Assembly (NCBI GenBank): GCA_907164885.2
Contig: OU015496.1
Location: 715,638-779,637 of the forward strand
DNA length: 64,000 nt
Origin: Dolomedes plantarius
Lineage: Eukaryota; Arthropoda; Arachnida; Araneae; Dolomedidae
Direction: 5' to 3'
Part shown: piece after piece, positions 11,648-22,330 of the stretch
Position numbering within the stretch: position 1 is the first letter of the stretch
Layout of the letters: each line of letters begins with the position of its first letter
Translations under genes and position numbers: made by a program
The notes under the pieces: model-generated
The model's input: the letters and a program-made list of their open reading frames with translations, nothing else
What the model was told of the DNA's origin: nothing
The model's database searches: none

Positions 11648-12220
11648 GGTACAGCTTCGATATAGGACCCCATTGGCGATATTTTGTATTGGCGACCTTT
11701 TACATTTGGCGCTCATGGTACCCCAGGATTCGCTTCGGGAACTCTGCCACAGTCGCGTGTGTTTTAAACTTAAATAAACAATTTTCCGGATTGTAACCCG
11801 ATGGAATATGCCATTTTCGACTTCGTGCCCTGTTGGAACAGGTATTGGTAACAGGTTGGAACAGGCTTTGGTATTGTAGAATTGATATATTCGTAATTTG
11901 GTATACACAGAATTCGTTTCGGCAACCCTGCAACAGTCGCGTGACGCAAACTAGGTTGTACCGCTTTTTGTTATTAATTTTTTATTTTGATTTAACCATG
12001 CCTTTCCGTGTAGATTGATCTATAATTCCTGGATCTACAAAGTTTACGCTATTTTCTTTATTCTATTATTTTTTAATTTATATTGTATTATTTTTTCATT
12101 TATATTTTGAAAAACTAAATTTCTATGTATTACGATATTAACGACGCGATGTTTGGCTAGGCGAACAAAAAATCGCCAATACAAAATATCGCCAATGGAG
12201 TCCTATGTCAAAGCTGTTCC
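11648..12220. mobile_element. Merlin-type MITE with long inverted repeats
   Basis: The left end reads GGTACAGCTTCGATATAGGA; the right end on the reverse strand reads GGAACAGCTTTGACATAGGA. The inverted repeat continues through a perfect 25-bp tract, catt-ggcgatattttgt-attggcga, giving about 48 bp in all. The flanks TTACTTTG and TGAATTTA are not a convincing duplication. The interior holds an internal direct repeat: ttcgcttcgggaactctgcc near 11730 and ttcgtttcggcaaccctgca near 11912. No transposase is encoded; short frames here are chance. Confidence 0.7.
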
Positions 12221-12235
12221 TGAATTTATCTTAAA

Positions 12236-12660
12236 CTAGATGTATTACCCGGCTTCGCTCGGGATTCAGTTTCTGTTATTATTTTTTTCAAAGATTAGCA
12301 TCATGTTATGATGTTCTACAGTTTTCGCTAAAATTCTTTTCCGGTAGCAAATAGCATTAGTTTGTTGTCGGTGCTGTCGTTGTTCATCGCTTCCCTCTCC
12401 TCTCGACATTAAAGCTCGAAGACAATCGTATGTTCGACGCGTTAAAAGTTTCTTCACCAGTCTCACTGCTTCGGATCACTACAATTCGAATTCTGTTACC
12501 TTCGAGTTCTTGGAAATGTTTTTTCTTCAGATTCTTGTGTGCGTCTAACTGCATTTCGAATTCTGTTGGCTTCGCGCTGTTCTGTTTTTTTTTTTTTCAT
12601 CACATTGCTCATTTCTCAACAGTCTTTGACATTTTCCCCTTACTTCTGCACGATTAAAAG
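12236..12660 (-). mobile_element. Helitron 3' end with degraded coding remnant
   Basis: On the minus strand the sequence ends with the hairpin CCCGAGCGAAGCCGGG, a short spacer and CTAG followed by T, the classical 3' terminus of Helitrons. Upstream on the same strand the translated sequence is rich in Arg, Glu and Gln (for example EQREANRIRNAVRR from about 12590), the composition of the low-complexity N-terminal region found in arthropod Helitron-associated proteins. It is broken by stops. The 5' end was not found, so the left extent of the relic is open. Confidence 0.55.
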
Positions 12661-12822
12661 TTGCTCTCCTCTTTTTGGGCATTTTACAGCATTAATTTAC
12701 AGCTAGTCAATAACGTTTGAATGGATTTATTATTATAGAAAAAGAATCAATAATGTTTGGATGGATTGAGATCACATTCAATATTAAAACACAACAAATC
12801 TGGTAATTGTTATAGAAAAAGT

Positions 12823-12984
12823 ATATACACGTATTTCATGCTCGGAATTCTTTCTCAAAACTAAATCGTCTGCTACGTTGCAATGCCACTTTCAGACTTT
12901 CTTAATTATAATATACACGTATTTCATGATTGTAATTCTTTCTCGAAATTGAATCGTCTGCTATGTTTCAATGTCACTTCAGTT
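12823..12984. repeat. Diverged tandem duplication, 88-bp period
   Basis: Two adjacent copies of tatacacgtatttcatg-ttcttctcgaaat-aatcgtctgctac-ttcaatg-cacttcag, offset 88, differ at about ten positions. No coding signal. Confidence 0.75.
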
Positions 12985-14003
12985 ATATAAATCATCGCGC
13001 CAAGGCTAAACGCACGTGTTTCTAGCTAAGTCATCGTGTCCTGCAGTATATTTGAGTTTGAACAGGTAGCTTGGGATAGTTTCAATATTTGAAATGGATA
13101 GATAAGACATTCATTGAAAATGAATGACTTTCCATCCTTATATTTTCATTTTTAAAAATAAACATTCCACCGTTGCCACGTACATGAAAATAATATATCA
13201 AATTCATCCTTGCATGCGCCAATATATGAATAAATCACATTTTTAATTCATGTCTATTTATTTTTACGGAAATATTTTAATGTAATTGGATATAATATTT
13301 TGTATTATAGGTCGTCAGGTAAAAGTTACATCTGCAATAATGCATTCTACAATGTTTATTTGAATTTCTGTTTTCGGAGGATTTTTAAAAGACAGCGTGC
13401 ATTATTTTATCACTTTCCTCCCCTTTTTGTTTTATGGATTTAACCGATTTGGCATGTGAACGGCTCAATGAATCTCTACCCCAGTCATCTGACTCTGAGT
13501 GAGAGATTAAAATTAAAATTAAGAAAACCAGTGCTTCTTTGGTCTCTCACTCCCACGCACTATCTCTCAACGGACTTTTAGAAATCATTCACTTAAAAAC
13601 ACGGCTTTTACTCCAAACAATGCTAACAATGATAAATTGCAAAGTCATAAAATAATTGATAAAGTGACTGTTTATGTTGAAAATACTACCAGATCTAACG
13701 TATATTTTCTTCCCACTGTGAGATAAGCTATGTTGTGAATTTTTCTCAAATGATAAACAACCGACAAATGTTTGTTATTTTTGCTTTGTAGCGTAGAAGT
13801 TATAGATTTCGCAGTTTAAAAATCAATTTTTTCTACGTTTGTTGTCAGGGATTGAATTTTTATAATATACCACTTAAGTGGAAAAGTGTCCTTTAACCTA
13901 AAAATTATATATTTTTTTTACTCTATAGACAAAATGAAAATAGTTAATAATCTTTATCACTACATTAACGACACTTAGAATTCACAAATAAGTATTTTGT
14001 AGA
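12985..14003. other. Unassigned stretch
   Basis: AT-rich sequence without recognised genes or repeats. Confidence 0.3.
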
Positions 14004-14227
14004 AGAATGGTTAGGATGGACGGACTTTGGAAAACGGTCCAAGAGGAATGGGGTAAAATTGGCATGACAGTACCATGAAAAAGTTTACTTTCATGGAAAT
14101 TTTGAACTAGTGCTATTGTCAAGAACCATGCCTATCAGATAGAAGCAAATCACCCGCAAAAAATACGGCATTTATACATAAAACTTAACTATCAAATTCG
14201 TTTCCACAAAGTGCGAAAGACCTTCTG
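14004..14227 (+). pseudogene. 3' scrap of a DD41D-type mariner element
   Basis: The last part matches the end of the 33172-35218 element: tttatacataaaacttaact, then a terminal repeat ending gtgcgaaagaccttctg, followed by TA (14228-14229). Upstream, about 40 codons match the C-terminal transposase region of that element with frameshifts (ggaaaacggtcc, then aagaaccatg). The catalytic domain is gone. This is a third copy of the lineage in the window. Confidence 0.65.
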
Positions 14228-14429
14228 TATAATCATAAACATGTTGCAATTTTAACAGCCAATAGCAGTGTTGTTATTTAAAAGACGTTGTGTGTTTCCA
14301 TATGGGTGTTACGAAAGCATGCCATCCTTCTTATACAGCTGATATATCTTGCTACTTATATAGTTATGAAATGTGGTTGGCGGAAAGTTATGTGGTCGAA
14401 TAAAAACTAAATATTTAAAATATTCTTCA

Positions 14430-15119
14430 TGGGACTCACGACTATTAAGTCGAGGAAATAAGGCATATTTTCATACTATTTGACTCTTTGTAACTATGTC
14501 AATTTACTCCCAATTTTTCCAGATTTTATGTACATGATCGATTGATATATTTATGTTAATAAACAAATTTTCAACTCTCCAAATAATTTTAAATAATTTT
14601 TTTTAAATACTTTAGATATACCTTGATTTTAAGTACTTTTATTGTATACCGGGTTGCGCGCAGAACTATGAAATTAATTTTACACTTAAAAGTGTAATTC
14701 CTGTTTTATATTTAAAATAAATAATTCAAAATACTGTTGAACATAAAACATTCAACATTAAAATATTTTTTCAATTTTTTTAAAACTTCTCAAAATATAC
14801 TTAAAATTTCCTTAAATTTTTTCATTCATTTACCCCTAAAAAAATAACAAAATGTGCAGTGATTGCAATAATTGTAGTTCAGACGCAATAAAATAACATG
14901 ATTATTCAGTGATAAATATTTCACATGGAATTATGTTTCATAGTTTTTGAGATATGAGTTGCGGAATGATGCAAAATTATATTTCGAGAAAAATGAGTTT
15001 AAAATTTTTCTTACCATAAACTTGATCAGTAATTAAATATTTAGAATATCAATATCTCCGGAACTAAGTAGAATATTTTCATGCGGTTTGCTTTATTTTG
15101 TTCAGAAATTATCAGTATT
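14430..15119 (-). mobile_element. Truncated TTAA-type element, cut at a TTAA by another element
   Basis: Over about 690 bases this is the reverse complement of the outer element at 20826-23699: the terminus GGGACTCACGACTATTAAGT, the ctttgtaactatgtcaattt tract, the gcgcgcagaactatgaaatt tract and so on. The copy stops at 15119 exactly where TTAA is followed by GGGGACACAGTACCC, which looks like the start of a different TTAA element. The missing last 65 bases of this copy were not found downstream. It is non-coding. Confidence 0.7.
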
Positions 15120-17090
15120 TAAGGGGACACAGTACCCTAAAAATCGTCAAAATATCGATTTTTTTTTATTGATTCAAATTATTGTCCCCACCTTTCTATA
15201 TATGATCACCAAATTTCAAAGCTGTATCTTGAATACTTTAAAAGTTATTTAGATTTTTATAAGGTTGTGAGAAATTTAAAGGGACAAGTGACCATTTAAA
15301 GTGGGCGTGGCATTTTTTTCCACTAGCCTAAAAACTCAAATTAATAATTAATTAATTATTTTTTTGTTCACCAGAGCGAAAGAAGTAACCGTTAAAAGTA
15401 ACTGTTTGGATTTTTTACACATGGTAATGGTAGTTCTGCACGTAGCTATTTATTTTCGGTTCAAAAATGGTAATCAGCTTTTTTTGTCTTCCTGAAGTGT
15501 ATATTTTTAAGCTTTTGCTTGAACTTTACGCTATATTTCTATTCGTTATATTTGTTACCTATAAACCTGGGGATTTTAATTTAGTAAAATAAGTATGTTT
15601 TTAAAATTTTCTCAGAAAATGTGGTAGTAAATGGTATGTTTCATGAATAAAAATTACATCGATTTTTCTTATTTTTTTTAAAATTTTCATACTTTTACAA
15701 CCCTAAAGGAAATTTTTTATGTTAAAACATGGTTGAAATGCTTTACATATGCATTACTTTGTACATCAAATCTAGTTCCACATTAATTTTATACAAATTT
15801 CAGGTATGACTTTCTCAAGTAGCATGATTTATTTTTTCTTAATGGTATCTTTTCTTAACTGTCATATATTGAGAACGTTATAATTTTTTTAATAATTGTA
15901 TTTTTTTAATGTCTTGTATGCTGTGGGGAGGGCAATTGCAACTTGCAACTCCCCTCCGAGAAACTTCCAGGGAAATAAAACAGCGTTTCTTAACGAGTGG
16001 GACCAATTGCCACAGGAAATGATAAACTGCCTTATTTGAAGTATGAAATCACGCTGCGAGACCTGTATATCTGTAAGAGGGGACCATACCCCAAATTAAC
16101 CCCTCTATTAACCCATTTTTTTGTTTATTCTGCAACCGCTGTTTCATACCTTCCGACTCCAACGAGTGTTACGCACGATCATGCGTGTGTATTACAATAA
16201 TTGAATGGTTATTTCGTTTGCATTGTATCAATGTATGTACATATCAAATTGCATTAAAATCGGTACAGTAGTTCTAGAAATTATCGACAAAGTCTGCAAA
16301 TTCTCTTAATTTCTTACACCAGTGTATATATATTTAAATAATGAATAATCGCGTGTTCCAATTTCTGCTTTATGCACCACCCTTAATTAAAATGCGATAT
16401 AGAACTAACTTAATTGATTAATTATGAGAACCCATAATGCACGGGCCAGAACTTTTGCAGACATTCGAAATTTCTGAAACTCATTTACTCGATATAGTCA
16501 GAAACTGAGCGGATAGCGTCATAAATAAGTCCTGTTTACAATGAATTACTCATCAACAGACCGCCGAAACCCGCTGGTGCCCTAATTTGGACTGTTCCTC
16601 AATTAACTGTAAGCGCTTGAAATTCACGAGGATACAGACCTCACGATTTCTGTAATCTGTTAAAATATTCTAACCCTGGGGGCCCAGCCCACGCTATTCT
16701 TAATGAGATTGTATTGGCGGTTCATTATTGCTTGAAATTATTGACTTTAAAATCCTCTTGAATGTAATAGCGTTTATTTGGTTTAAATCATCTAAATTTA
16801 GAGTATTATAAATAAACCTTCGGCACCTCCACGTGGTGGGTCTACCAATCGGTAGATCTCTAACGCCGGAGGGGAGTGGGGCTAAGTAGCAAAATCGAAC
16901 TGTTTGCAGCTGCACAATGGATGTTGCGTCACAGTTGTACTTAGTTTGACTGCCGCTAGTGGAAAATATTTGTTATTCTTGTTTTATGTAATGAGTGTGG
17001 CTTGTGTATTCGTCAAATAAAGATGTGTATGTCTTCTGTAGAATAGAATATTCATTTATTGTCTCATAAGTAAATAATTAAGAACTCTAC
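15120..17090. other. Possible second TTAA element start, then unassigned DNA
   Basis: TTAAGGGGACACAGTACCCT at about 15119 has the form of the other TTAA elements here, but I could not find the matching end. A short GC-richer hairpin-like segment lies at 15926-15960 (ggggaggg ... cccctcc). Between 16560 and 16930 the sequence is more complex (for example cttcggcacctccacgtggt) but has no domain. No gene is called. Confidence 0.3.
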
Positions 17091-17188
17091 AGGTTTAGGT
17101 GGTCATCTTCGATAGACAGAGTAGCATCACTGATGACAAGGAAGGTCAGTGAAAATCATCTTGACTTTATTTGCTTTCTGTTCTAATA

Positions 17189-18075
17189 ATGGACATAGAA
17201 AGAGCTGACATGGAGCAGATGAGAGTTCTAACAGAAGACCTTGAAAGACTTAGACATAGGCGACTGATAAGTACAATCAGTACGTCTTAATTGACCGTTG
17301 AAGTTAAGCGGCAGATAAATGAAGACTTAGCTGACTTAATGGATTCGATATATGAACAGCAAAAGTTGATCCATTATTTCAGAGAACAATTGGACACACA
17401 AAAAAATCAGGAAGTAAAGAGCTTCGCTGATGTGGTTAAGATGAAATCAATTGGTAAGATCGAGCCTTCTAGGAAGGCGAGGGAGGAGGAAGTACATGAG
17501 ATTATCCCCCTTGGGAAGCAAGCCTCAGAAATGACAAAGAAACATATTAAAGATTAGATAAAGCCTGAAAATTTGGGTATTGGAATGGGAAAATTTAGAA
17601 GTATTGGCAAAGGTGGTCTGTTAATTAGAACAGAAATGAAAGAGGATATAGACAAGATAGTTGAGGAGTTTGGCGAAATCGAAGAGTTAAAAACAGCATA
17701 TAATATCCACGCCCCTAGTAAAAGGGATCATCGGATAATAGTCTGAAGTACAAGAACAGCAAGTAAAGGAAGAGGTACGGGAGATGATTATGAAGCAGAA
17801 CGATGAGATAAAGCATTTTGAAGCTATAACGCCATTAAAGACCAAGACGGGTAGCGATTGGATACTACGAGTGAAGGGAGATACTTATAAAAGGTTGATG
17901 CATATAAAGAAAATCAAGTTAGGTTCAATGTGCTACAGCTGGAAGTTGTATAATAAACCGACAATTTGTTTCAATTGCTGAAAATTTGGATATATTGGGA
18001 GAGATTTCAATAACATGAAAATTTGCAAGACTTGTGCAGAAAAGAAGCATGGCCAAGAGCCTTGTAAAAGAGGTC
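17189..18075 (+). pseudogene. Non-LTR retrotransposon ORF1 (gag-like), broken
   Basis: The remnant begins with ATG at 17189 (MDIERADMEQ...). Its N-terminal half is a charged, probably coiled-coil region (residues about 1-90). A middle part has the form expected of the RNA-recognition fold of ORF1p (GKFRSIGKGGLLIRT, then PSKRDHRIIV), followed by the typical WILRVKGDTYKRL stretch. At the end is a zinc-knuckle block, CFNC-x-KFGYIGRDF, then CKTCAEKKHG. In-frame stops occur at about 17288, 17555 and 17744, with a frameshift before 17784 and a stop inside the knuckle. No endonuclease or reverse transcriptase follows, so this is an ORF1-only relic. The RNA-binding role is known for the family; the clade (CR1/Jockey-like) is inferred. 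Confidence 0.65.
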
Positions 18076-18195
18076 AAGTGAGCGACACGTGTCGTTTGCA
18101 GTTGATACGATTGTTTCCTGGATATGTTGTTCTTGTTTGCTGTTTTGAGATAAATATATTGTAGCATCTTGCATCGAAACGTGTTTAACTGGCGT

Positions 18196-18579
18196 GGTAT
18201 CCGAGTAGCCTAAATTAGCAGGCCAGAAGTAACGAAAAACTTAACTTTTATTTAAACAAAGCGTAACAAGAGAGGTGTTGGTTTGAGCAGTTTACAGTAT
18301 CTCCAGACTGGTGCAAACGATGTTACTAGCGACAAAAACTCAGGCTTCAGGGAGCAGATATCTCCGCAGTCACTCTAGCCCAGATGTTACAGGAGCTCTG
18401 CCTGAAGAAAAACAGAGTCTCGCATATATACCCAGCCTGGAACCCTTAGATAAAAAACGAGGAATTCCGCGCTAGCAGGCAGTCTTAGATACGGTGACAT
18501 TTTTATGAGGGAGGGAAAGTTTTTGAGGCCTGCAGCTGTGGACGGGCTTGAGAACCGCACATAACATGCGTGACGTCAC
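18196..18579 (-). mobile_element. Possible solo LTR
   Basis: On the minus strand the block could start TGTGACGTCACGCATG and end ...CCACGCCA. It contains a TATA-like GGGTATATATGCG about half way, an AATAAA signal near its end (about 18240-18255), and much higher GC than its flanks. That is the layout of a long terminal repeat. I find no target duplication and no second copy or adjoining coding region, so this could also be another kind of promoter-bearing repeat. Confidence 0.35.
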
Positions 18580-18700
18580 AATATATTCCACATATTAATT
18601 AAACAACAGAACGGATTTGACTTTCATCTATCCTTACCTACAGATAAAAAAAAATATTTTTAACAGAGGTTGTGTTAAATCAGTTCAAAGTTTTTTTATC

Positions 18701-18786
18701 ATGGCAGAAGTTGATCTTGAAGTACTGATTACTCTAGTTCATGATCGTCCTATTTTATGGGATAAAACACGAGAATCCTATAAGGA
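18701..18786 (+). pseudogene. MADF domain start, truncated by a hAT element
   Basis: About 28 codons read MAEVDLEVLITLVHDRPILW, followed by DKTRESYKD. The L-I-x-L-V-x-x-R-P-x-L-W-D and Y-K-D pattern is the start of the MADF (Myb/SANT-like) DNA-binding domain. PIF/Harbinger transposons encode such a protein as the partner that recruits the transposase to the ends. The frame is cut by the hAT terminus at 18787 and stops two codons later. A host MADF gene exon is an alternative, but the Harbinger-like terminus downstream favours a transposon. Confidence 0.55.
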
Positions 18787-19901
18787 CAGGGTGTAAATGA
18801 TTTTAATCAAATGATTAAAACCAGTGTTTAAATCGAATCATGATTTAAATCGAATGGTTTTTTTAAAATCATGGATTTTAATTTTAAAATATTTCATGCA
18901 TTGCTTTGAACATTTTTTTGTATATTTTCCTAAGGGTATTAAATTTATTTATAAACAGGAAAGAGAGGAGACTTTTAAGTATATCTTACATCTCATTCAT
19001 GTAATTCAATTTACTTCCTGTATAACTCATTTGCTTCTTGAAAATTTTTCCATTGTGTGTATTGGTCTACTTTACTTATGAATATTGATACTGTGATAGT
19101 ACATTTACTTTACTTGATTGGCCAGATTTGTTTCTGGGAATAAGTCAGACAACCAATCCTAAGTGCTCTTGGTGACTCATTATGAAGTGGAATGTTTAAC
19201 AATAAATGAAAAGGACCAAGCTTTAAACTTTATCAAAGAAAAGTATAAAGATACCTCCTTATTAAACATTTTACTAAATTTCATTGTCCTCCTTTTAATG
19301 GAAATATGTTTGATAAAAAAGCTTTAAAACCATTAAATACCTTACAGTGGGGAAAATCAATAGCAAAATCCCAAAGAACTGTATGGATCAGAAAAAGTGT
19401 GATATAATATGTTATGTACTGCAAAAGGAACAACTGATGGGATAGACAGAATGTTTTCCACTTTTGAACTCGTACAGAATAAATTGCGAAACAAATTAGG
19501 TGTAGAAAAGTCAGCTAAATTAGTGTTTATATTTAAATCTTTAAATAAAACTTACTAATTTTTAAATATTTTGAAAATTGTAGATGACGAAATAAAATTA
19601 ATTATTTTCTATTTTGAGTTTTAGTTTTAAACCATTGTGTTATTGGTTGTTTTTCTTTTATTTCATTTTTTGTTTTTAAATTATTAAAAAATATTTTATT
19701 GACAATGATCAGCGATGTTTGAATTTGAAAATGTTTACTTTCTGCATTAGTTATATAGTAGTATAGTATATAAATTTAAATCTATGATATATGTAATAGT
19801 TTATATCACATAAAATTGAAATATAAAAAAAAATCCATTATTACAATAAAAAAATCTGATTTTTTTTATTTTAAAAAAAATCATTATTTTTATATACCCT
19901 G
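18787..19901 (+). mobile_element. hAT element, degenerate
   Basis: The ends are CAGGGTGTAAATGATTTT on the left and, on the reverse strand, CAGGGTATATAAAAATAATG on the right. Both have the CAGGG start typical of hAT, and both are followed by runs of 'aatcatgattt'-type sequence. The flanking octamers (tataagga, ttaaaaac) do not match, so one flank has changed. Inside is a decayed transposase whose last 46 codons remain open (19418-19558). Confidence 0.6.
19418..19558 (+). pseudogene. hAT transposase C-terminal dimerisation segment
   Basis: An uninterrupted 46-codon stretch ends with a natural stop and contains GIDRMFSTFELVQNKLRNKL, then GVEKSAKLVFIFKSLN. This is the hATC dimerisation signature (R-x-F-S-x-x-G/E-x-x-x-x-K-x-R-N-x-L). 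Upstream, at about 19200-19400, related sequence is visible in several frames (LKPLNTLQWGKS) with stops. The catalytic DDE part is lost or unrecognisable. It lies inside the hAT element, which inserted into the MADF frame. Confidence 0.65.
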
Positions 19902-19909
19902 TTAAAAAC

Positions 19910-20313
19910 ACATTAATTTTCTCCTTAACTGAATACAGTAAAAACATATCATCAATTAATGCACTCAAAATACAAAGAAATACACAGAAAAGTAATAAAC
20001 ACAGCATAGTTTTTATTTCACATTACGCACGTCTGAACGCGTGTCGGCTCAGCTAGATGTCGTTTACACGACAGCCGTGTAAGTGTGACAAATATTCACT
20101 TTCGTGTCGTCGTCGGCTAAATGTCGGACGGCACCGTTTAAAAGACAGCCGATAAAAATTGTGTGTGAAACAAGCCTAAGTCTCTTCGTCATTGTGAATT
20201 ATTACGCCCTCTCATCATTAATTCCCAATTTTTGTATTGTGAATATTACTCATCCTTCCTTTTTTCATCGTTGTGAACAATTGCGCACCACTCCTTCAAT
20301 TCTCTAACTATTA
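19910..20313. other. Right part of the PIF/Harbinger remnant, then unassigned DNA
   Basis: Sequence up to 20176 belongs to the Harbinger end. From 20180 to 20313 nothing is recognised. Confidence 0.35.
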
Positions 20314-20785
20314 TCTATACTTATATATAAAAAGAGAGCGATTTTGTAAGTGGAGAGTAATCTCCAGAACTACTGCACCTATTTCAAAAATTCTTTCACA
20401 CTTTGAAAGGTACATTATTCCAGATGGACATAGGCTATATATTATGTGTATCTGATCAGTAGAAATAAAGTTAGGGGCTTAATCCTAACAATCTCCATTG
20501 TTTCCGCTACTGTCTTCTACCGCTTTTTGTTCCGAAGATTTCAACGATCCTTAGCGTGTTGCTATCGCGGTGGGCTTCTGTTCTGACGCCAGCGGTTCGA
20601 ACCTAGCCGTTCTCCGGCACGCCTTTTTCTTTAAAAAAATTTATTTTAATTATTAACTAACATAAAATTAATTTAAGTTATTATTTCGGTTATTATTAAG
20701 GTAAAAAAAGATTTACGATTTATTGGCTGTCAACTGGAAATTTATTGGTATAATATTTTGTTCAACCCGGGTTCAAAGTCGGGAC
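20314..20785 (+). mobile_element. Non-autonomous Helitron, copy A
   Basis: It starts TCTATACTTATATATAAAA after an A, the usual Helitron 5' form, and runs into a 3' hairpin CCCG-GGTTCAAAGT-CGGG at about 20766-20783. The expected CTAG is not preserved after the hairpin. Over about 450 bases it matches the inverted copy at 27464-27921. It is non-coding and carries an internal tRNA-like block (20554-20622). Confidence 0.7.
20554..20622 (+). other. tRNA-like segment inside a Helitron
   Basis: A 69-nt block is bracketed by GCGTG and CACGC, which can pair like an acceptor stem. It contains GGTTCGAACC, a good B-box, and an A-box-like GCTATCGCGGTGG at the expected distance, and it is followed by TTTTT, a Pol III terminator. 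The second Helitron copy keeps the same block (about 27612-27690). It may be a captured tRNA or SINE head. I do not claim a functional tRNA: the internal arms do not fold cleanly by eye. Confidence 0.4.
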
Positions 20786-21543
20786 AGTATTATATACATA
20801 TACAGTGAACTTAACAGTGACTTAAGGGGACTCACTACTCTTAAATCTTTAAAACATTCGAATTTTTGAAAAAAAAATATATGTTAAAGCCTGATCATTT
20901 CTGAACAAGATAAAGCAAATCTCATGAGAATATTCCGCTTAGTTCCGGAGATATTGATATTCTAAATATTTAATTACTGATGAAGATTATAGTAAGAAAA
21001 ATTTTAAACTCATTTTTCTCAAAATACAATTTTGCATCATTCCGCAACTCATATCTCAAAAACTATGAAACATAATTCCATGAAATTTTTATCACTGCAT
21101 AATCATGTTATTTTATTGCATCTGAAATAGACTTATTGCAATCACTGCACATTTTGTTATTTTTTCAGGGGTAAATTAATGCAAAAGTTTAAGGAAATTT
21201 TAAGTATATTTTGAGCAGTTTTTAAAAAATTGAAAAAATATTTTAATGTTGAATGTTTTATGTTCAATTGCATTTTGAATTATTTATTTTAAACATAAAA
21301 CAGGAATTATACATTTATGTGTAAAATTAATTTCATAGTTCTGCGCGCAAGCCAGTATACAATAAAAATACTTAAAAAACAAGGTATATCTAAAGCATTA
21401 AAAAAAATTATTTAAAATTATTTTGAGAGTTGAAAAGTTGTTTATTAAAAAAAATATATCAATTTATCATATACACAAAATTTGGAAAAATTAGTAGTAA
21501 ATTGATATAGTTACAAAGAGTCAAAAAGTATGAAATATATATA

Positions 21544-22324
21544 CCGGGCGCGTGATAAATTCGTGCAAAGTTCAAAAATTCGTAATAAAAGAAATAATGC
21601 TCGGAAAAGTTTTCTGTTTGTACGAATAGGATCAGAGGGGAATTGGATTTTTTTCCATGTAAAAAAAATGTTTTCAAAAGTAATCGAAAGAGGGCGCTTT
21701 TACATGACCACGTTAAGTCTGCATTGCATGAAAGACATGCGTTACCTGTTGTCACCTTCATGCAGGATGGTGCCTCGCCCCACATTTCACGTGATTTCAA
21801 GACGTTCCTGTCGGAATCTTTCACTGAAGACCGAGTTCTATATGTCGCGGTTGTAAGGTTCAGTGGCCCTCACGATCACCAGACTTGACCCCGGCAAATT
21901 TTTAGCTGGGGGGATACTTAAAGTCTCATGTGTACCGGATTCCCAAACCACTTTGGTGGAACTGAGAAATGTCATTCGACAGACAGTCGCTGCCATCGAT
22001 GCTACAATTCGCTGTGACGTGCCTCACTTGCCTATTACTTTGTGCTGGTAGAAATGATGAACATCTGTTATTTTAAAATAAATGCAGAGTCTCATGTTAT
22101 TGTGATCTGTTTGATTTTCTCTTTGAGTTTGCCTGATTTGCATAAAACGTCTCAGTACGACGTGTGAGCGCCCTCTTTCGGTTGCTTTTGGAAACTTTTT
22201 TTTTTCACATGGAAAAAAAATCCAATGTCCGTCTGATCTTATTGGTGCAAACAGAAAAAAATTCCGAGCATTGCTTCTTATATAATGAATATTTGAACTT
22301 TGCACGAATTTCTGACGCACCCGG
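21544..22324 (+). mobile_element. Mariner derivative with about 165-bp inverted repeats
   Basis: The ends CCGGGCGCGTGATAAATTCG and CCGGGTGCGTCAGAAATTCG begin inverted repeats that can be followed for about 165 bases (to the 'gaaagagggcgct' motif on each side), flanked by TA. Between them lies only the C-terminal part of a transposase. The long symmetric ends may come from internal deletion and conversion. It is inserted in the TTAA element at 20826-23699, and its right flank was later hit by the DD41D element at 22331. Confidence 0.75.
21643..22051 (+). pseudogene. Mariner-type transposase, C-terminal remnant
   Basis: A recognisable stretch has VTFMQDGASPHISRDF (the second catalytic Asp is in QDG), then DRVLY, WPSRSPDLTP and a tail LVELRNVIRQTVAAI. 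In intact relatives the SPDLTP motif is followed by an acidic residue that completes the DDD triad; here the sequence reads ANF and then a stop, so the third catalytic residue is lost. A frameshift separates the QDG part from the SPDLTP part. The N-terminal helix-turn-helix and first Asp are absent, so this copy cannot encode an active enzyme. Confidence 0.7.
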
Positions 22325-22330
22325 TATATA

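Larger units (their letters stand above)
18640..20176 (+). mobile_element. PIF/Harbinger remnant, split by a hAT
   Basis: A MADF-type open frame starts at 18701. The right terminus, read on the reverse strand, is GGCTTGTTTCACACACAATT with TTA outside it (20177-20179 = taa), as expected for PIF/Harbinger elements and their 3-bp target. Just inside are repeated 'cggctgtcgt / acgacagccg' motifs (20041-20155). The hAT at 18787-19901 interrupts it. The left terminus was not found, so the left limit is approximate. Confidence 0.5.
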
